A stretch of 16,960 bases of DNA from Clostridia bacterium (GTDB lineage: Bacteria; Bacillota; Sulfobacillia; SLMV01), in assembly GCA_007136565.1 (NCBI GenBank), contig SLGS01000110.1, positions 1 to 16,960 on the forward strand, given 5' to 3'. The position numbers and the translations under genes are program-made. Within the stretch, counting starts at the first letter, position 1, and each line of letters opens with the position of its first letter. Positions 7,490 to 15,329 of this stretch are shown here, one piece after another. The notes beneath the pieces were generated by a model, which ran no database searches, was not told where the DNA came from, and saw only the letters and a list, made by a program, of their open reading frames with translations.

Positions 7490-8140
7490 ATGATCCCGAG
7501 TCCGCATCGAAAGGTGGGTGCAGGTAGAATCGATACGACACCCCGAAAAGCCTGGAGGCAACTCTTGCAGCCCGGCGACCGACTGGAGATGCATAAGGAA
7601 ACCCTGGCCTGCGAGAGAAAGATATCCTATCCGGGTCACCTGATGGGCTGGCAGTCCGAACTCATGGTGATAGGAGCCAGGTGGACTCACACCGGGGATT
7701 TCGGCGATTTCCAGATGACCAAGGGTGATCCGGTCCTGGAGTATTTCTCCGAGGATCTTTGGTACGGAACCATACGGCTGATGAATCCGCGTGGCGAGTT
7801 GAGGGGCTGGTATTGTGACATTTGCCTGCCTCCGCGGCTGGACATCCTCGGGTCGGGAGCCGAACTAACCTACACCGATTTGGCTCTCGATGTGTTCATC
7901 GATCCCGCCGGGAACCCCAGGGTGAAAGACAGACGAGAGTTCGAATCCCGGATCCTGCCGCGACTGTCCCCCTCGTCTCGTCGTCGTTGCTACGATGCCG
8001 TGCAAGATCTCCTCGAAAGCGCGAGGAGAGGAGCATCCCCCTTCTCGCGGAACCAAATTGGCCCCCTAGAAGATTCCTCGGGCGAGCTGCATGAGCCGTC
8101 TACCGGAGAGATCGCGGCCGAAGTGAGCCGCTACCTCTAG
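7490..8140 (+). CDS. DUF402 (FomD-like) protein, probable nucleotide/phosphate hydrolase
   Basis: A 216-residue protein with a DUF402 core at about residues 55-165. Signature text includes GWYCDICLPP at 107-116, the TYTDLALDVFIDPAG block (Y128, D130, D134) and KDRREF at 146-151. Characterised DUF402 proteins are metal-dependent enzymes that split nucleotide or CMP-linked phosphate bonds (FomD in fosfomycin synthesis, a Staphylococcus nucleoside di/triphosphatase), so a similar reaction is likely. The N-terminal 50 residues are basic and not recognised. It starts 13 bases after the ATPase stop and is probably co-transcribed with it; the ribosome site is weak. Its last 75 bases overlap the end of the DUF362 gene on the other strand, so residues from about 193 on are encoded opposite another gene. 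Confidence 0.88.
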   Translation: MIPSPHRKVGAGRIDTTPRKAWRQLLQPGDRLEMHKETLACERKISYPGHLMGWQSELMVIGARWTHTGDFGDFQMTKGDPVLEYFSEDLWYGTIRLMNPRGELRGWYCDICLPPRLDILGSGAELTYTDLALDVFIDPAGNPRVKDRREFESRILPRLSPSSRRRCYDAVQDLLESARRGASPFSRNQIGPLEDSSGELHEPSTGEIAAEVSRYL

Positions 8141-8929
8141 TTCTAAATCCGCCGGTTCCGCACCGTATGCTAACAATCTTCCCCCTCTAACGATATCGTA
8201 TCTCCCCCATGGAGCCTTGAACTCCCCATCATCAGAATACACCACCACGGAATCGAGGCCTTCGACGAAGTCCACGACCTTAAAGAGCGAACGATAGACG
8301 CGGTTGATGTCGAAGATGGCCTCCGCCAGGCCCTCCCGATGATAACGAATCCGATACGGATCCGGGATCAGGCCAAACATGTTCTTCAGCGCGAGGCTCC
8401 AATCCCCCGAATCCTCCGCGGGAACCTTCATCCTGGCGAGGTTTATCAGCGTAACCTGGGGTCGACCTCGATACAGGACTGCCGGCACGACACCGGCCAA
8501 CTCCTCGAAGTGGAGTTTCCCAAACCTGGACTCGACCGCGGCGGCGACGTCGCCCGGCGAAGCCACATCCCCAGCCCACACCTGCTCGGTGGCATTCACA
8601 TACCCTATACCCGGTTCTTCCAGCAGTTCGTCCATACCGGTACTCCTGAGGAAGGCCCTGTCGCCCTCGCGCACCGCTTCTCGAAATAGGTCATCGTCAT
8701 CGGGCAAATCCGCGATCCGCACCAGGAGCCTACCGACGCTGTGGCCTTCGACGAGAACGACGGGCCGGGGCAAGGCGGCGAGAAACTCCCTCAGGATCGA
8801 GGGAGTGGTGAACATTCCCTCGTGCGGCGAGGTCCAGTTGACCTTGATCCAGATAGGGCCAGCGTGCAGTCCCAGGTCGTGAATGATTCCAGCGAGTTCA
8901 GAGCTACTACCGACTTCCGAGATTGGCAC
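8066..8929 (-). CDS. DUF362-domain protein without iron-sulphur domain
   Basis: A 287-residue DUF362 protein. Typical family blocks appear in order: IKVNWTSP (28-35), INLARMKVP (162-170), the strong LALKNMFGLIPDPYR stretch (179-193), IFDIN (205-209) and VVDFVEGLD (218-226). Some DUF362 proteins are joined to a ferredoxin domain; here no CxxCxxC cluster is present. The biochemical function of the family is poorly known. The start is GTG 8929, with GGGGGA 6 bases upstream, which is a good site. It reads away from the rhodanese unit (122 bases between starts) and runs head-on into the DUF402 gene, overlapping it by 75 bases. Confidence 0.88.
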   Translation of the reverse strand: MPISEVGSSSELAGIIHDLGLHAGPIWIKVNWTSPHEGMFTTPSILREFLAALPRPVVLVEGHSVGRLLVRIADLPDDDDLFREAVREGDRAFLRSTGMDELLEEPGIGYVNATEQVWAGDVASPGDVAAAVESRFGKLHFEELAGVVPAVLYRGRPQVTLINLARMKVPAEDSGDWSLALKNMFGLIPDPYRIRYHREGLAEAIFDINRVYRSLFKVVDFVEGLDSVVVYSDDGEFKAPWGRYDIVRGGRLLAYGAEPADLELEVAAHFGRDLSGRRLMQLARGIF

Positions 8930-8972
8930 CGCAATTCCCCCTTCAGATCGTACCTACCCACCACACGCTTCG

Positions 8973-9001
8973 TTGACGCATATCGCGGGGCGGACTAGAA
9001 T
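8973..9001 (+). promoter_or_regulatory. Sigma-70 promoter for the rhodanese unit
   Basis: TTGACG (8973-8978) and TAGAAT (8996-9001) are separated by exactly 17 bases, each matching the consensus at five of six places. Transcription would start near 9008 and give a leader of about 45 bases before the rhodanese ATG. Confidence 0.75.
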
Positions 9002-9051
9002 TGAGCTCTAGAGTCTGCGCTGAACTTCGAGTGTTCCTAGGGGAGTGCATT

Positions 9052-9519
9052 ATGAACCATCGGCACAGAATACCGATAATCTCCCTACTGGCACTCACCG
9101 CCCTGGCATTAGCCTATATCGCGGGGATGCCCTCCGACGCGGAAGCACCCACCCCGGGATCGGATTTGCCCCTCGATGTCGAAGAATTGGACGTAGAATT
9201 CGTGGCGGAACTCATCGAGGACAACCGTGTTCAAATAATGGACGTCCGCACTGCGGAGGAGATAGAGGAATCCAGCCTACCCGGTGCGATATGGCTCCCC
9301 CTCTCGGAGTTGGAAACCCGCGAACCGACGCTCACGGCCCATCCAGAGCTACAACCCGATGTCCCCGTGGTGGTATATTGCAGGTCGGGAGTCCGCAGTT
9401 TGACGGCTGCCCGCACACTGCGCCGCGCCGGATTCTCCAGGTCGTACAGCCTATCCGGCGGTATACAGGCCTGGTCCAATGCCGGTTACACTCTCTACAT
9501 CGGAGAGTTCCCGGATTGA
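9052..9519 (+). CDS. Membrane-anchored rhodanese-domain protein
   Basis: A 155-residue protein with a single N-terminal membrane segment or signal (about residues 7-25) and a rhodanese domain from about 45 to 148. The active-site loop CRSGVRS starts at C110, followed by the usual LSGGIQAWSNAGYTL end. Rhodaneses move sulphur from thiosulphate or persulphides through this Cys; the six-residue loop is typical of sulphur-transferring members. The segment has no lipobox Cys, so it is more likely anchored or cleaved by signal peptidase I, with the domain outside the membrane. The ATG at 9052 is chosen for GGGGAG 6 bases before it. The next gene follows after 13 bases. Native sulphur donor and acceptor are unknown. 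Confidence 0.92.
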   Translation: MNHRHRIPIISLLALTALALAYIAGMPSDAEAPTPGSDLPLDVEELDVEFVAELIEDNRVQIMDVRTAEEIEESSLPGAIWLPLSELETREPTLTAHPELQPDVPVVVYCRSGVRSLTAARTLRRAGFSRSYSLSGGIQAWSNAGYTLYIGEFPD

Positions 9520-9532
9520 AGGGGGATGCGAA

Positions 9533-9880
9533 TTGGAAAATCTACAAAGGGTAATCGCATCCATCCTCGTGGTCGGTGTAATCACCGTCCTGGGGCTACT
9601 GGCCCTGAGGCCCATCACGGATCTGATCCTCTTCATACGGAAGCGAAGTGATCGAACCACTTCTGCCCTGTTCGGGTTGGTCGTCGGATTGACGCTCTTC
9701 CCCATAGCCCTCTTGTTCGCCATGCGCATCTCATCGGGCGTGGCCTCATGGGTGCTCGCGGGACCCGGCTTGCTGGGAAGACTCGAAACGGAATCCGTAT
9801 TCCTGGGTGCCGTGGCCGCAACCGTCGGATTGCCCGTCTTATTCTTCATACTCCTCAGGAAACGGCTTCCTCCGACCTAG
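9533..9880 (+). CDS. Small three-helix membrane protein of unknown function
   Basis: A 115-residue hydrophobic protein with three likely membrane helices at about 7-25, 44-64 and 88-108, and a basic tail (LLRKRLPPT). The start is TTG 9533, directly after GAAGGGGGA, which overlaps the end of the rhodanese gene, so translation is probably coupled. No family is recognised. Its pairing with an extracytoplasmic rhodanese suggests a membrane partner, but that is inference. Its stop is only 7 bases from the stop of the convergent amidohydrolase gene. Confidence 0.72.
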   Translation: MENLQRVIASILVVGVITVLGLLALRPITDLILFIRKRSDRTTSALFGLVVGLTLFPIALLFAMRISSGVASWVLAGPGLLGRLETESVFLGAVAATVGLPVLFFILLRKRLPPT

Positions 9881-9887
9881 ACGCTCC

Positions 9888-11276
9888 CTAGACCAGGGGT
9901 TTCTGGTATTCACCCCATCCCGGTCGACCGACGATCCGCCCGTCCTCCGCCACGATCTCACCGCGAACCATGGTCACTTCGGGGATTCCTCTCAGTTGCA
10001 TGCCGTCGAAGAGCTTGGCGGCGGATCGTCCCCGGGTGTGGAGGTCGCGCCAGCTGACCGTAAGCTCCGAGGATAGATCCACGACCACGACGTCGGCATC
10101 CGCGCCGGGGGACAGGGAGCCCTTCCGCGGGTATAAGCCGAATACCCTGGCGGGATTCTCCGACATCAACAACGCGATATCCTCAAGGGACAAGAGCCCG
10201 CGGGACGCATGCGTCAACATCATGGGCAACATCAGTTCTATACCCGCCACGCCCGATGCCGCCTTGAAGATATCGTCCATACCGACGTCCTTTTCCTCGG
10301 GCAGATAAGGAGCGTGATCTGAACCTATCATGTCCACGACTCCGGCCAACATTCGATCCCACATCTCCTGGACGTGGGCGGCGCTTCGAAGGGGCGGAGC
10401 GATCTTGGCCTGCGGACCCATTTCCGCCAACGATCCTTCGTCGAACGTCAGGTAATGGGGACAGGTCTCGGCGGTGACGGGTACACCCTCCTCGCGGTAT
10501 GCGTAGGCGAGGTCCAGCGCCCTCGGACTGCTCACGTGGCAAAGCTGGACCCTGCAGCCGCTCGATCGGGCCAGCTCCAGGACACTGGCCGTGGCCTCTA
10601 GTTCGACTACCTCGGGACGGCTCTCTGCGTAAGCCATGAAATCCTTTCGTCCGTCGGCCACCAATCGATCCTGGAAGCGTCGAATCATCGGGCTGCTTTC
10701 GGCGTGAACGGCCGACACCAAACCGGTATCGGCGATCGCCTGAAAGACATCCCAGAGCTCTCCGGGTCCGTTGGCGTTGAGCCCCTCGAACTCGGCGGCT
10801 CTCTCGGGTGGCGGCTGGGTCAAGAAGGTCTTGAACCCTATGACACCTCCCTCGGCGAGATCGGGAATCGAATCCAGGTTGCTCGAGCCCGCTGCACCGT
10901 AGAAGGCGAAGTCCACGATCATCTTGTTGCGGGCCAGGTCGACTCGCATATCCAGGATCTCTCGGGAGTGACAGGGCGGAAGCGAGTTTGGCATCTCAAC
11001 TACCGTCGTGATACCTCCGGCAGCGGCGGCTGCACTTCCACTCGCGAAATCCTCGCGCTCATCCTTGCCCGGCTCATTGAAGTGCACGTGGGGATCGACG
11101 ATGCCGGGAAGAACGTATTTCCCCCGCGCATCCACGGATCGATGGAATTCGCGGTGGTCCAGTTCCCCGGGTATCACCCAGCCCGAGATCTTCCCATCGG
11201 CGATCACCAGGTCTGCCTCGAGTTCACCGTCGGCGGTGACAATCGTTCCACCGTATATGAGCGTATCTTCGGTCAC
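9888..11276 (-). CDS. Dihydroorotase/allantoinase-type cyclic amidohydrolase
   Basis: A 462-residue amidohydrolase that would open a cyclic amide such as allantoin, hydantoin or a dihydropyrimidine. The binuclear metal site is complete: H63 and H65 in DPHVHF, carboxylated K149 in GFKTFL, H191 in AVHAES, H247 in LCHVSS and D320 in GSDHAP. AETCPHYL (269-276) is typical of allantoinases and of class I dihydroorotases. No pyr or allantoin genes lie beside it, so it stands alone and the substrate stays open. I chose GTG 11276 because GGAGGTGG lies 7 bases before it and MTEDTLIYGG begins the conserved N-terminal sheet; a longer frame to 11321 would add 15 unlike residues. It diverges from the ClC gene with 237 bases between starts. 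Confidence 0.92.
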   Translation of the reverse strand: MTEDTLIYGGTIVTADGELEADLVIADGKISGWVIPGELDHREFHRSVDARGKYVLPGIVDPHVHFNEPGKDEREDFASGSAAAAAGGITTVVEMPNSLPPCHSREILDMRVDLARNKMIVDFAFYGAAGSSNLDSIPDLAEGGVIGFKTFLTQPPPERAAEFEGLNANGPGELWDVFQAIADTGLVSAVHAESSPMIRRFQDRLVADGRKDFMAYAESRPEVVELEATASVLELARSSGCRVQLCHVSSPRALDLAYAYREEGVPVTAETCPHYLTFDEGSLAEMGPQAKIAPPLRSAAHVQEMWDRMLAGVVDMIGSDHAPYLPEEKDVGMDDIFKAASGVAGIELMLPMMLTHASRGLLSLEDIALLMSENPARVFGLYPRKGSLSPGADADVVVVDLSSELTVSWRDLHTRGRSAAKLFDGMQLRGIPEVTMVRGEIVAEDGRIVGRPGWGEYQKPLV

Positions 11277-11513
11277 TTCGAAACCACCTCCAGCTGAAAT
11301 GGTACACCGGACCACCCACAATCCCGGCTATCCGGTACCTCCGACATTCTTCTCCGCCCGATCTTCGGATCCTATCGATTCGTCGAAGCTCCCCGGGGAA
11401 GCGGGGTAGACATAGTTCCATACCAAGTCCCTTTCCGACGTGAACGAGCTGGAGCATTCGGCACCAATGAAATATGATTACCTCGTCCGAATTTTGCCCG
11501 GGAGGTATTGCCC

Positions 11514-12725
11514 TTGGATAGATTGGCTCGCTGGATAGCCATGGCGCTGATAACCGGTCCACTGGGTGCCGGCATGGGATGGCTTCTCCTCGAAGGGGTC
11601 CGCCTCGCGGGTGGACTGCTCCCACACCATCTCGGGGCTTACCTATCCCCGGCGATCGGCGCCGTTGTCGTGGCATTGATCATTGCCCGGGTTCCCATGG
11701 TGGCGGGAACCGGGGGCGACGCCTACATAGCCTCCCTCGGAACGGGACAGAATACTCGCATGTCCAATCTCGGCGTGTCCGCCCTCAAGGTCATCACAAC
11801 CTCCCTGACCGTCGGCTCTGGCGGTAGTGGCGGGTTGGCCGGCCCGGCCCTGCACATCGGTTCCGGTATCCACGTCATAAGTAACGCCATCGTCGCCCGC
11901 ACAGCACTCTTCGACCGGCGGGACTCTAGAACGGCCAGGATCATGGGAGCGGCGGCCGTCCTGGCGTCGGTTCTCGGTGCACCCCTCGCCGGGGGTATCC
12001 TGGCGGTGGAAATCCTCGACCGGGCGAGAATAGACTACCGAGAAGTCCCCCCGGCCATCCTGGGAGGAGTGTCCGGAACGCTCTTTTTCGGATGGTTCTG
12101 GGGACAATCGCCGGCGGTAACACACCACCTCGTCAATCCCGGAGGTCTCGACGTATTGGCCGCGATACTGACCGCCGCCCTCGCGGGGGCTGCCGGGCTG
12201 GTCCTCACCCGCATCCTATCCTCGCTGCGACGCCTCAGCCGGGGTTTTGCCCCGAGACCTATAACGCTGATCCTGGGCGCCTCCCTCACCGGTGCACTAG
12301 CGCTTATCGTGGGAAGCGAGATTCTCGGGTGGGGCGCCATCGAGGCGATACACCAGTTCGCCGGTCCGAACCCCGTCGGCGTTCGCGGATGGCAGCTGCT
12401 GGCCGGTAAGCTCGTCGGGACCGCCGCGACGGTGGGCACCGGGGGGAGCGGTGGTGTCATCGGACCGGCCATCGTGATGGGTACATTCGCGGGCAATGCA
12501 ACGGCATCACTGCTCGGCTCATGCGTCACGGGAGCGTCCATCGCCGGAATGGCTTCATCTTTGGCAGCCATATCCAATGTCCCGATAGCGGCGGCAATCC
12601 TGATGTTGGAGATCTTCGGCGGCGCCTCCGCAGTGTACGCCTGTATAGGATCGGCACTGGGATTTCAGATCGCCCGATCGGGCGTAGCCTACTTCAGCCT
12701 TCCGAATGACGAGGCAGGCCCATGA
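11514..12725 (+). CDS. ClC-family chloride channel/transporter lacking the gating glutamate
   Basis: A 403-residue ClC membrane protein. The three anion-site regions are visible: GTGGDAYIASLG (about 66-77) in place of GSGIP; GSGGSGGLAGPALHIG (about 101-116) matching GREGPxVQIG; and GTGGSGGVIGPAIVMG (about 308-323) matching GxFxP. In the second region the external gating Glu (E148 of E. coli ClC-ec1) is Ala109. The inner Glu that passes protons in exchangers seems kept as E166 in GGILAVEILDR. Loss of the gating Glu in ClC-ec1 is known to give passive, proton-uncoupled chloride flow, so this may be a channel. There are no CBS domains. TTG 11514 is chosen for GGGAGG 8 bases upstream; TTG 11508 lies too near. 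A TATGAT (11473-11478) may be the -10 box. Confidence 0.92.
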   Translation: MDRLARWIAMALITGPLGAGMGWLLLEGVRLAGGLLPHHLGAYLSPAIGAVVVALIIARVPMVAGTGGDAYIASLGTGQNTRMSNLGVSALKVITTSLTVGSGGSGGLAGPALHIGSGIHVISNAIVARTALFDRRDSRTARIMGAAAVLASVLGAPLAGGILAVEILDRARIDYREVPPAILGGVSGTLFFGWFWGQSPAVTHHLVNPGGLDVLAAILTAALAGAAGLVLTRILSSLRRLSRGFAPRPITLILGASLTGALALIVGSEILGWGAIEAIHQFAGPNPVGVRGWQLLAGKLVGTAATVGTGGSGGVIGPAIVMGTFAGNATASLLGSCVTGASIAGMASSLAAISNVPIAAAILMLEIFGGASAVYACIGSALGFQIARSGVAYFSLPNDEAGP

Positions 12726-12889
12726 ACTCCGGCGGCAGTCGACGTGACCCATTCTCGCGCCAGGCCGGTACACTCGGAAACCGCCCACGGGAGAGCCCTC
12801 CTGGGCGCGGATTCACATCGTGGAGTCCGGGCAACCACATCCCGATCACCCAAGGGATCCGCCCCCTATACCGGAGCATCCGGAGTTAA
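12722..12889 (+). CDS. Doubtful small frame overlapping the ClC stop (ATGA)
   Basis: An ATG at 12722 overlaps the ClC stop as ATGA, an arrangement common for coupled genes, with GAGG about 7 bases upstream. It encodes 55 residues rich in Arg, Ser, Gly and Pro with no known domain. After its TAA the same frame goes straight on from a TTG at 12890 for 64 more residues to 13084. The whole could be a decayed gene with one stop, two tiny genes, or chance openness of GC-rich DNA. The lack of any recognisable fold and the competing open frames make coding unlikely but not excluded. Confidence 0.22.
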   Translation: MNSGGSRRDPFSRQAGTLGNRPRESPPGRGFTSWSPGNHIPITQGIRPLYRSIRS

Positions 12890-13128
12890 TTGGAAACGGC
12901 CCTCTCGCCCGTCACCAAAGCGATGTTTCGCACACCATCCGATGCCCGTGTGGATCGGCCCTCACCTCGGCGGGACGCATCCAACGGTGAAGCAAACGCC
13001 ATGTCGCCATCACGACCGCTCGGGAAATACCTGTGGGGAGCCCCGAAGACCCGGGAACTCCCCACATTGGGAACCTATTCATGATGGTGGAACCCGACGA
13101 TAACCTGCGGTCAACATGGCCTCCGGTG
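12890..13128. other. Gene-poor stretch between convergent ClC and hppA genes
   Basis: With the preceding 164 bases this makes about 400 bases without a convincing gene. It holds one long hairpin (13032-13066). Several overlapping frames are open but have low-complexity Arg/Pro/Ser products. I see no tRNA, repeat array or insertion remnant. Confidence 0.5.
13032..13066. terminator. Hairpin between convergent genes, possible two-way terminator
   Basis: Arms TGTGGGGAG and CTCCCCACA pair perfectly over 9 bases around a 17-base loop. It lies beyond the ends of both the ClC gene (plus) and hppA (minus), about 60 bases after the hppA stop. There is no clear T-run on either side, so termination is suggested mostly by position. 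Confidence 0.4.
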
Positions 13129-15084
13129 TTAGGCTACGAATATCGGCCCGAGGACCAGCGCCACCACGGCCATAAGCTTGATGAGAATGTTCAGCGCAGG
13201 ACCCGCGGTATCCTTGAACGGGTCTCCCACGGTATCTCCCACCACCGCAGCCGCGTGGGTTTCGGTGCCCTTTCCACCCAACTCTCCGGACTCGATGTAC
13301 TTCTTGGCGTTATCCCAGGATGCTCCCCCGGAGGTCATCATGATGGCCAACGCCACACCCGAGACCAGGGATCCCGCCAACAAACCGCCCAGGGCCTCCG
13401 CCCCCAGCCAAAGGCCGATGACGACCGGCGCCGAAACGGCCAAGATCCCGGGAAGCACCATTTCCTTCAACGCTGCCTTGGTGCTTATGTCCACGCACCG
13501 GGCGTAATCCGCTCGAGCTTCGCCCTCCATCAAACCGGCTATCTCCCTGAACTGTCGACGTACTTCCTCCACCATCAGAAAAGCGGCCCGGCCCACGGCC
13601 TGCATCGCCATGGAGGATATGAGAAATGGTAGCATTGCGCCCAGGAACAACCCGATGATGGTCTCGGCGCGGGTGACATCGATGCTTTCCAACCCGACGG
13701 TCGTGGCGTAGGCCGAAAAAAGGGCCAATGCGGTCAGGGCAGCCGAACCCACTGCGAAGCCTTTACCCATGGCTGCCGTGGTATTGCCCAGGGCATCGAG
13801 TCCATCGGTGACCTCCCGAACATTCTTGTCCATGCCCGCCATCTCAGCGATGCCTCCGGCGTTATCGGCAATGGGACCGTACGCGTCCACGGACAGGGTT
13901 ACCCCCAGGGTCGCGAGCATACCCACGGCCGCTAGGGATATGCCGTATAGACCCGCCAACTGGTGTGCGGCAAATATGGCCACGACTATGGTAATTATCG
14001 GGAGCGCGGTAGCCTGCATCCCCACGGCGAGCCCGGTGATTATGTTCGTCGCTGCACCGGTTTGCGAGGCTTCGGCGATCTTGATCACCGGAGGGCCGGA
14101 AGTGTAATACTCGGTGATTCCTCCGATTATTACGCCGGCCAGCAATCCGGCCGCCGTGGCGTAAAACGGACCCAGCTCTCCCAGCTGCGAATTGATTATG
14201 AAAAAGAAACCGATCAAGGCGAGGATACCAGCGAAATACGTCCCGTTGCGAAGCGCAGCGGCCGGATCTCCTCCACCCCGGAACTTAACGTAGGCAGCGC
14301 CCGCCAACGACGCTATCAGGCCCGCGGTCACCAGGTACAGGGGCAACGTTACCCCAACCGCTCCGTATGTAGTCAAACCGATGGCCATGCTGGCGATGAT
14401 GGATCCTACGTAAGACTCGAACAGGTCGGCTCCCATGCCAGCCGTGTCACCCACGTTGTCTCCGACGTTATCGGCGATGGACGCGGGGTTCCTCGCATCG
14501 TCCTCGGGAATTCCCGCCTCAACCTTCCCGACGAGGTCGGCGCCTACGTCGGCGGCCTTGGTGTAAATTCCTCCACCAACACGGGCGAAAAGGGCGATGG
14601 AACTGGCTCCCAGGGCAAAACCATTTATGATGCCGGGGTCGGCGAAGACCCAATAGAGTATTCCCAATCCCAAGAGCCCGAGGGACGCGACGGTGATCCC
14701 CATGACAGCGCCACCGGAGAAGGCAATATTCAGAGCAGCACCCTGGGACTTACTCGCTGCCTGGGCCGTTCGAACATTTGCGGACGTGGCAGCCTTCATG
14801 CCGACGTACCCGGCGGTGGCCGAAAATATGGCTCCGAGCACGAAGGAGACGGCCGTTTCGGGCGATATCTGCCAGGCCAACAGCCCGGCAACTACCACCA
14901 CGAAAATGCCGAGGTACCTGTACTCCGTATGTAGGAACGTCATGGCCCCCTCGTGAATAGCGTCGGCGATCTCCTTCATCTTTTCGTTGCCAGCCGGTGC
15001 TTGGGCCACGCTTCGGGCCAGGATATAGGCCACCACAAGGCCCACGGCACCCACAATTAATGGTATTATCGTCGCCAGATCCAT
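13129..15084 (-). CDS. hppA: Potassium-dependent membrane-bound ion-pumping pyrophosphatase
   Basis: A 651-residue integral membrane enzyme that splits pyrophosphate and pumps H+ or Na+ across the membrane. The pyrophosphate/Mg site motifs are all present: DVGADLVGKVE (179-189), DNVGDNVGD (205-213), DNAGGIAEM (407-415) and, near the C-terminus, TSGGASWDNAKKYIE and GDTVGDPFKDTAGPALN (616-632). GNTTAA at 433-438 has Ala where potassium-independent enzymes have Lys, so this one should need K+. E223 in ADLFESY is at the position of the ion-gate Glu of the Thermotoga sodium pump, while plant proton pumps have Gly there; sodium or mixed pumping is therefore possible. About 16 membrane helices are expected. 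The ATG at 15084 has GGGGG about 9 bases upstream. It has its own promoter and a long leader. Confidence 0.97.
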   Translation of the reverse strand: MDLATIIPLIVGAVGLVVAYILARSVAQAPAGNEKMKEIADAIHEGAMTFLHTEYRYLGIFVVVVAGLLAWQISPETAVSFVLGAIFSATAGYVGMKAATSANVRTAQAASKSQGAALNIAFSGGAVMGITVASLGLLGLGILYWVFADPGIINGFALGASSIALFARVGGGIYTKAADVGADLVGKVEAGIPEDDARNPASIADNVGDNVGDTAGMGADLFESYVGSIIASMAIGLTTYGAVGVTLPLYLVTAGLIASLAGAAYVKFRGGGDPAAALRNGTYFAGILALIGFFFIINSQLGELGPFYATAAGLLAGVIIGGITEYYTSGPPVIKIAEASQTGAATNIITGLAVGMQATALPIITIVVAIFAAHQLAGLYGISLAAVGMLATLGVTLSVDAYGPIADNAGGIAEMAGMDKNVREVTDGLDALGNTTAAMGKGFAVGSAALTALALFSAYATTVGLESIDVTRAETIIGLFLGAMLPFLISSMAMQAVGRAAFLMVEEVRRQFREIAGLMEGEARADYARCVDISTKAALKEMVLPGILAVSAPVVIGLWLGAEALGGLLAGSLVSGVALAIMMTSGGASWDNAKKYIESGELGGKGTETHAAAVVGDTVGDPFKDTAGPALNILIKLMAVVALVLGPIFVA

Positions 15085-15323
15085 CTAGTGTTTCCCCCTA
15101 TTCCGAAAATACATCGTCAGTCCTTTGTGGACTCCAAGGCGCAAGGAATCCGGTCATGGAACCAGCTTTCATTGTGGCGGAAAAGCCCCACGGGAAGCCG
15201 GTAAATCATCGCATCCTCCAATAGCATATAATACTCCGGCCAGATCGTAGAGAGGAACTCCGGGACCACCGTTCAACGTGTTATCCGCCCCCGGTTCGGA
15301 GCCTTCAGCCACCCGGGCATCCG
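15085..15323 (-). promoter_or_regulatory. Long 5' leader of hppA with nested RNA stems
   Basis: From the predicted start near 15323 to the ATG is about 240 bases, far longer than other leaders here. Near the middle, ACCGGCUU (15195-15202) can pair with AAGCUGGU (15161-15168) over 8 bp with one G-U, enclosing an inner stem of GUGG and GG with CC-G-CCAC around a CUUUU loop (15174-15191). Near the 5' end GCCTTC and GAAGGC can pair. I could not match it to a named riboswitch. It may sense an ion, or its length may be incidental. Confidence 0.38.
15117..15209 (-). CDS. Possible 30-residue leader peptide upstream of hppA
   Basis: An ATG at 15209 has GGAGG 5 bases upstream and opens a 30-codon frame starting MIYRLPVGLF and ending CALESTKD, closing 32 bases before the hppA start. 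The frame overlaps the nested stems, so translation could melt them and affect hppA. I recognise no family and the short length makes chance likely; two overlapping frames in the leader are also open. Confidence 0.2.
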   Translation of the reverse strand: MIYRLPVGLFRHNESWFHDRIPCALESTKD

Positions 15324-15329
15324 AAGGCA

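Noticed and set aside
12744..13103. Plus-strand frame of 119 codons after the ClC gene
   Set aside because: Arg/His/Pro-rich product, GTG start without ribosome site, and it competes with another open frame; probably chance.
13963..14934. Plus-strand frame of 323 codons opposite hppA
   Set aside because: The product is low-complexity and lies wholly within the certain hppA gene.
15161..15230. Plus-strand text slightly like the core of a cobalamin riboswitch
   Set aside because: Only GGGAAGCCGGT resembles it; the rest of the core does not match and no plus-strand gene follows.
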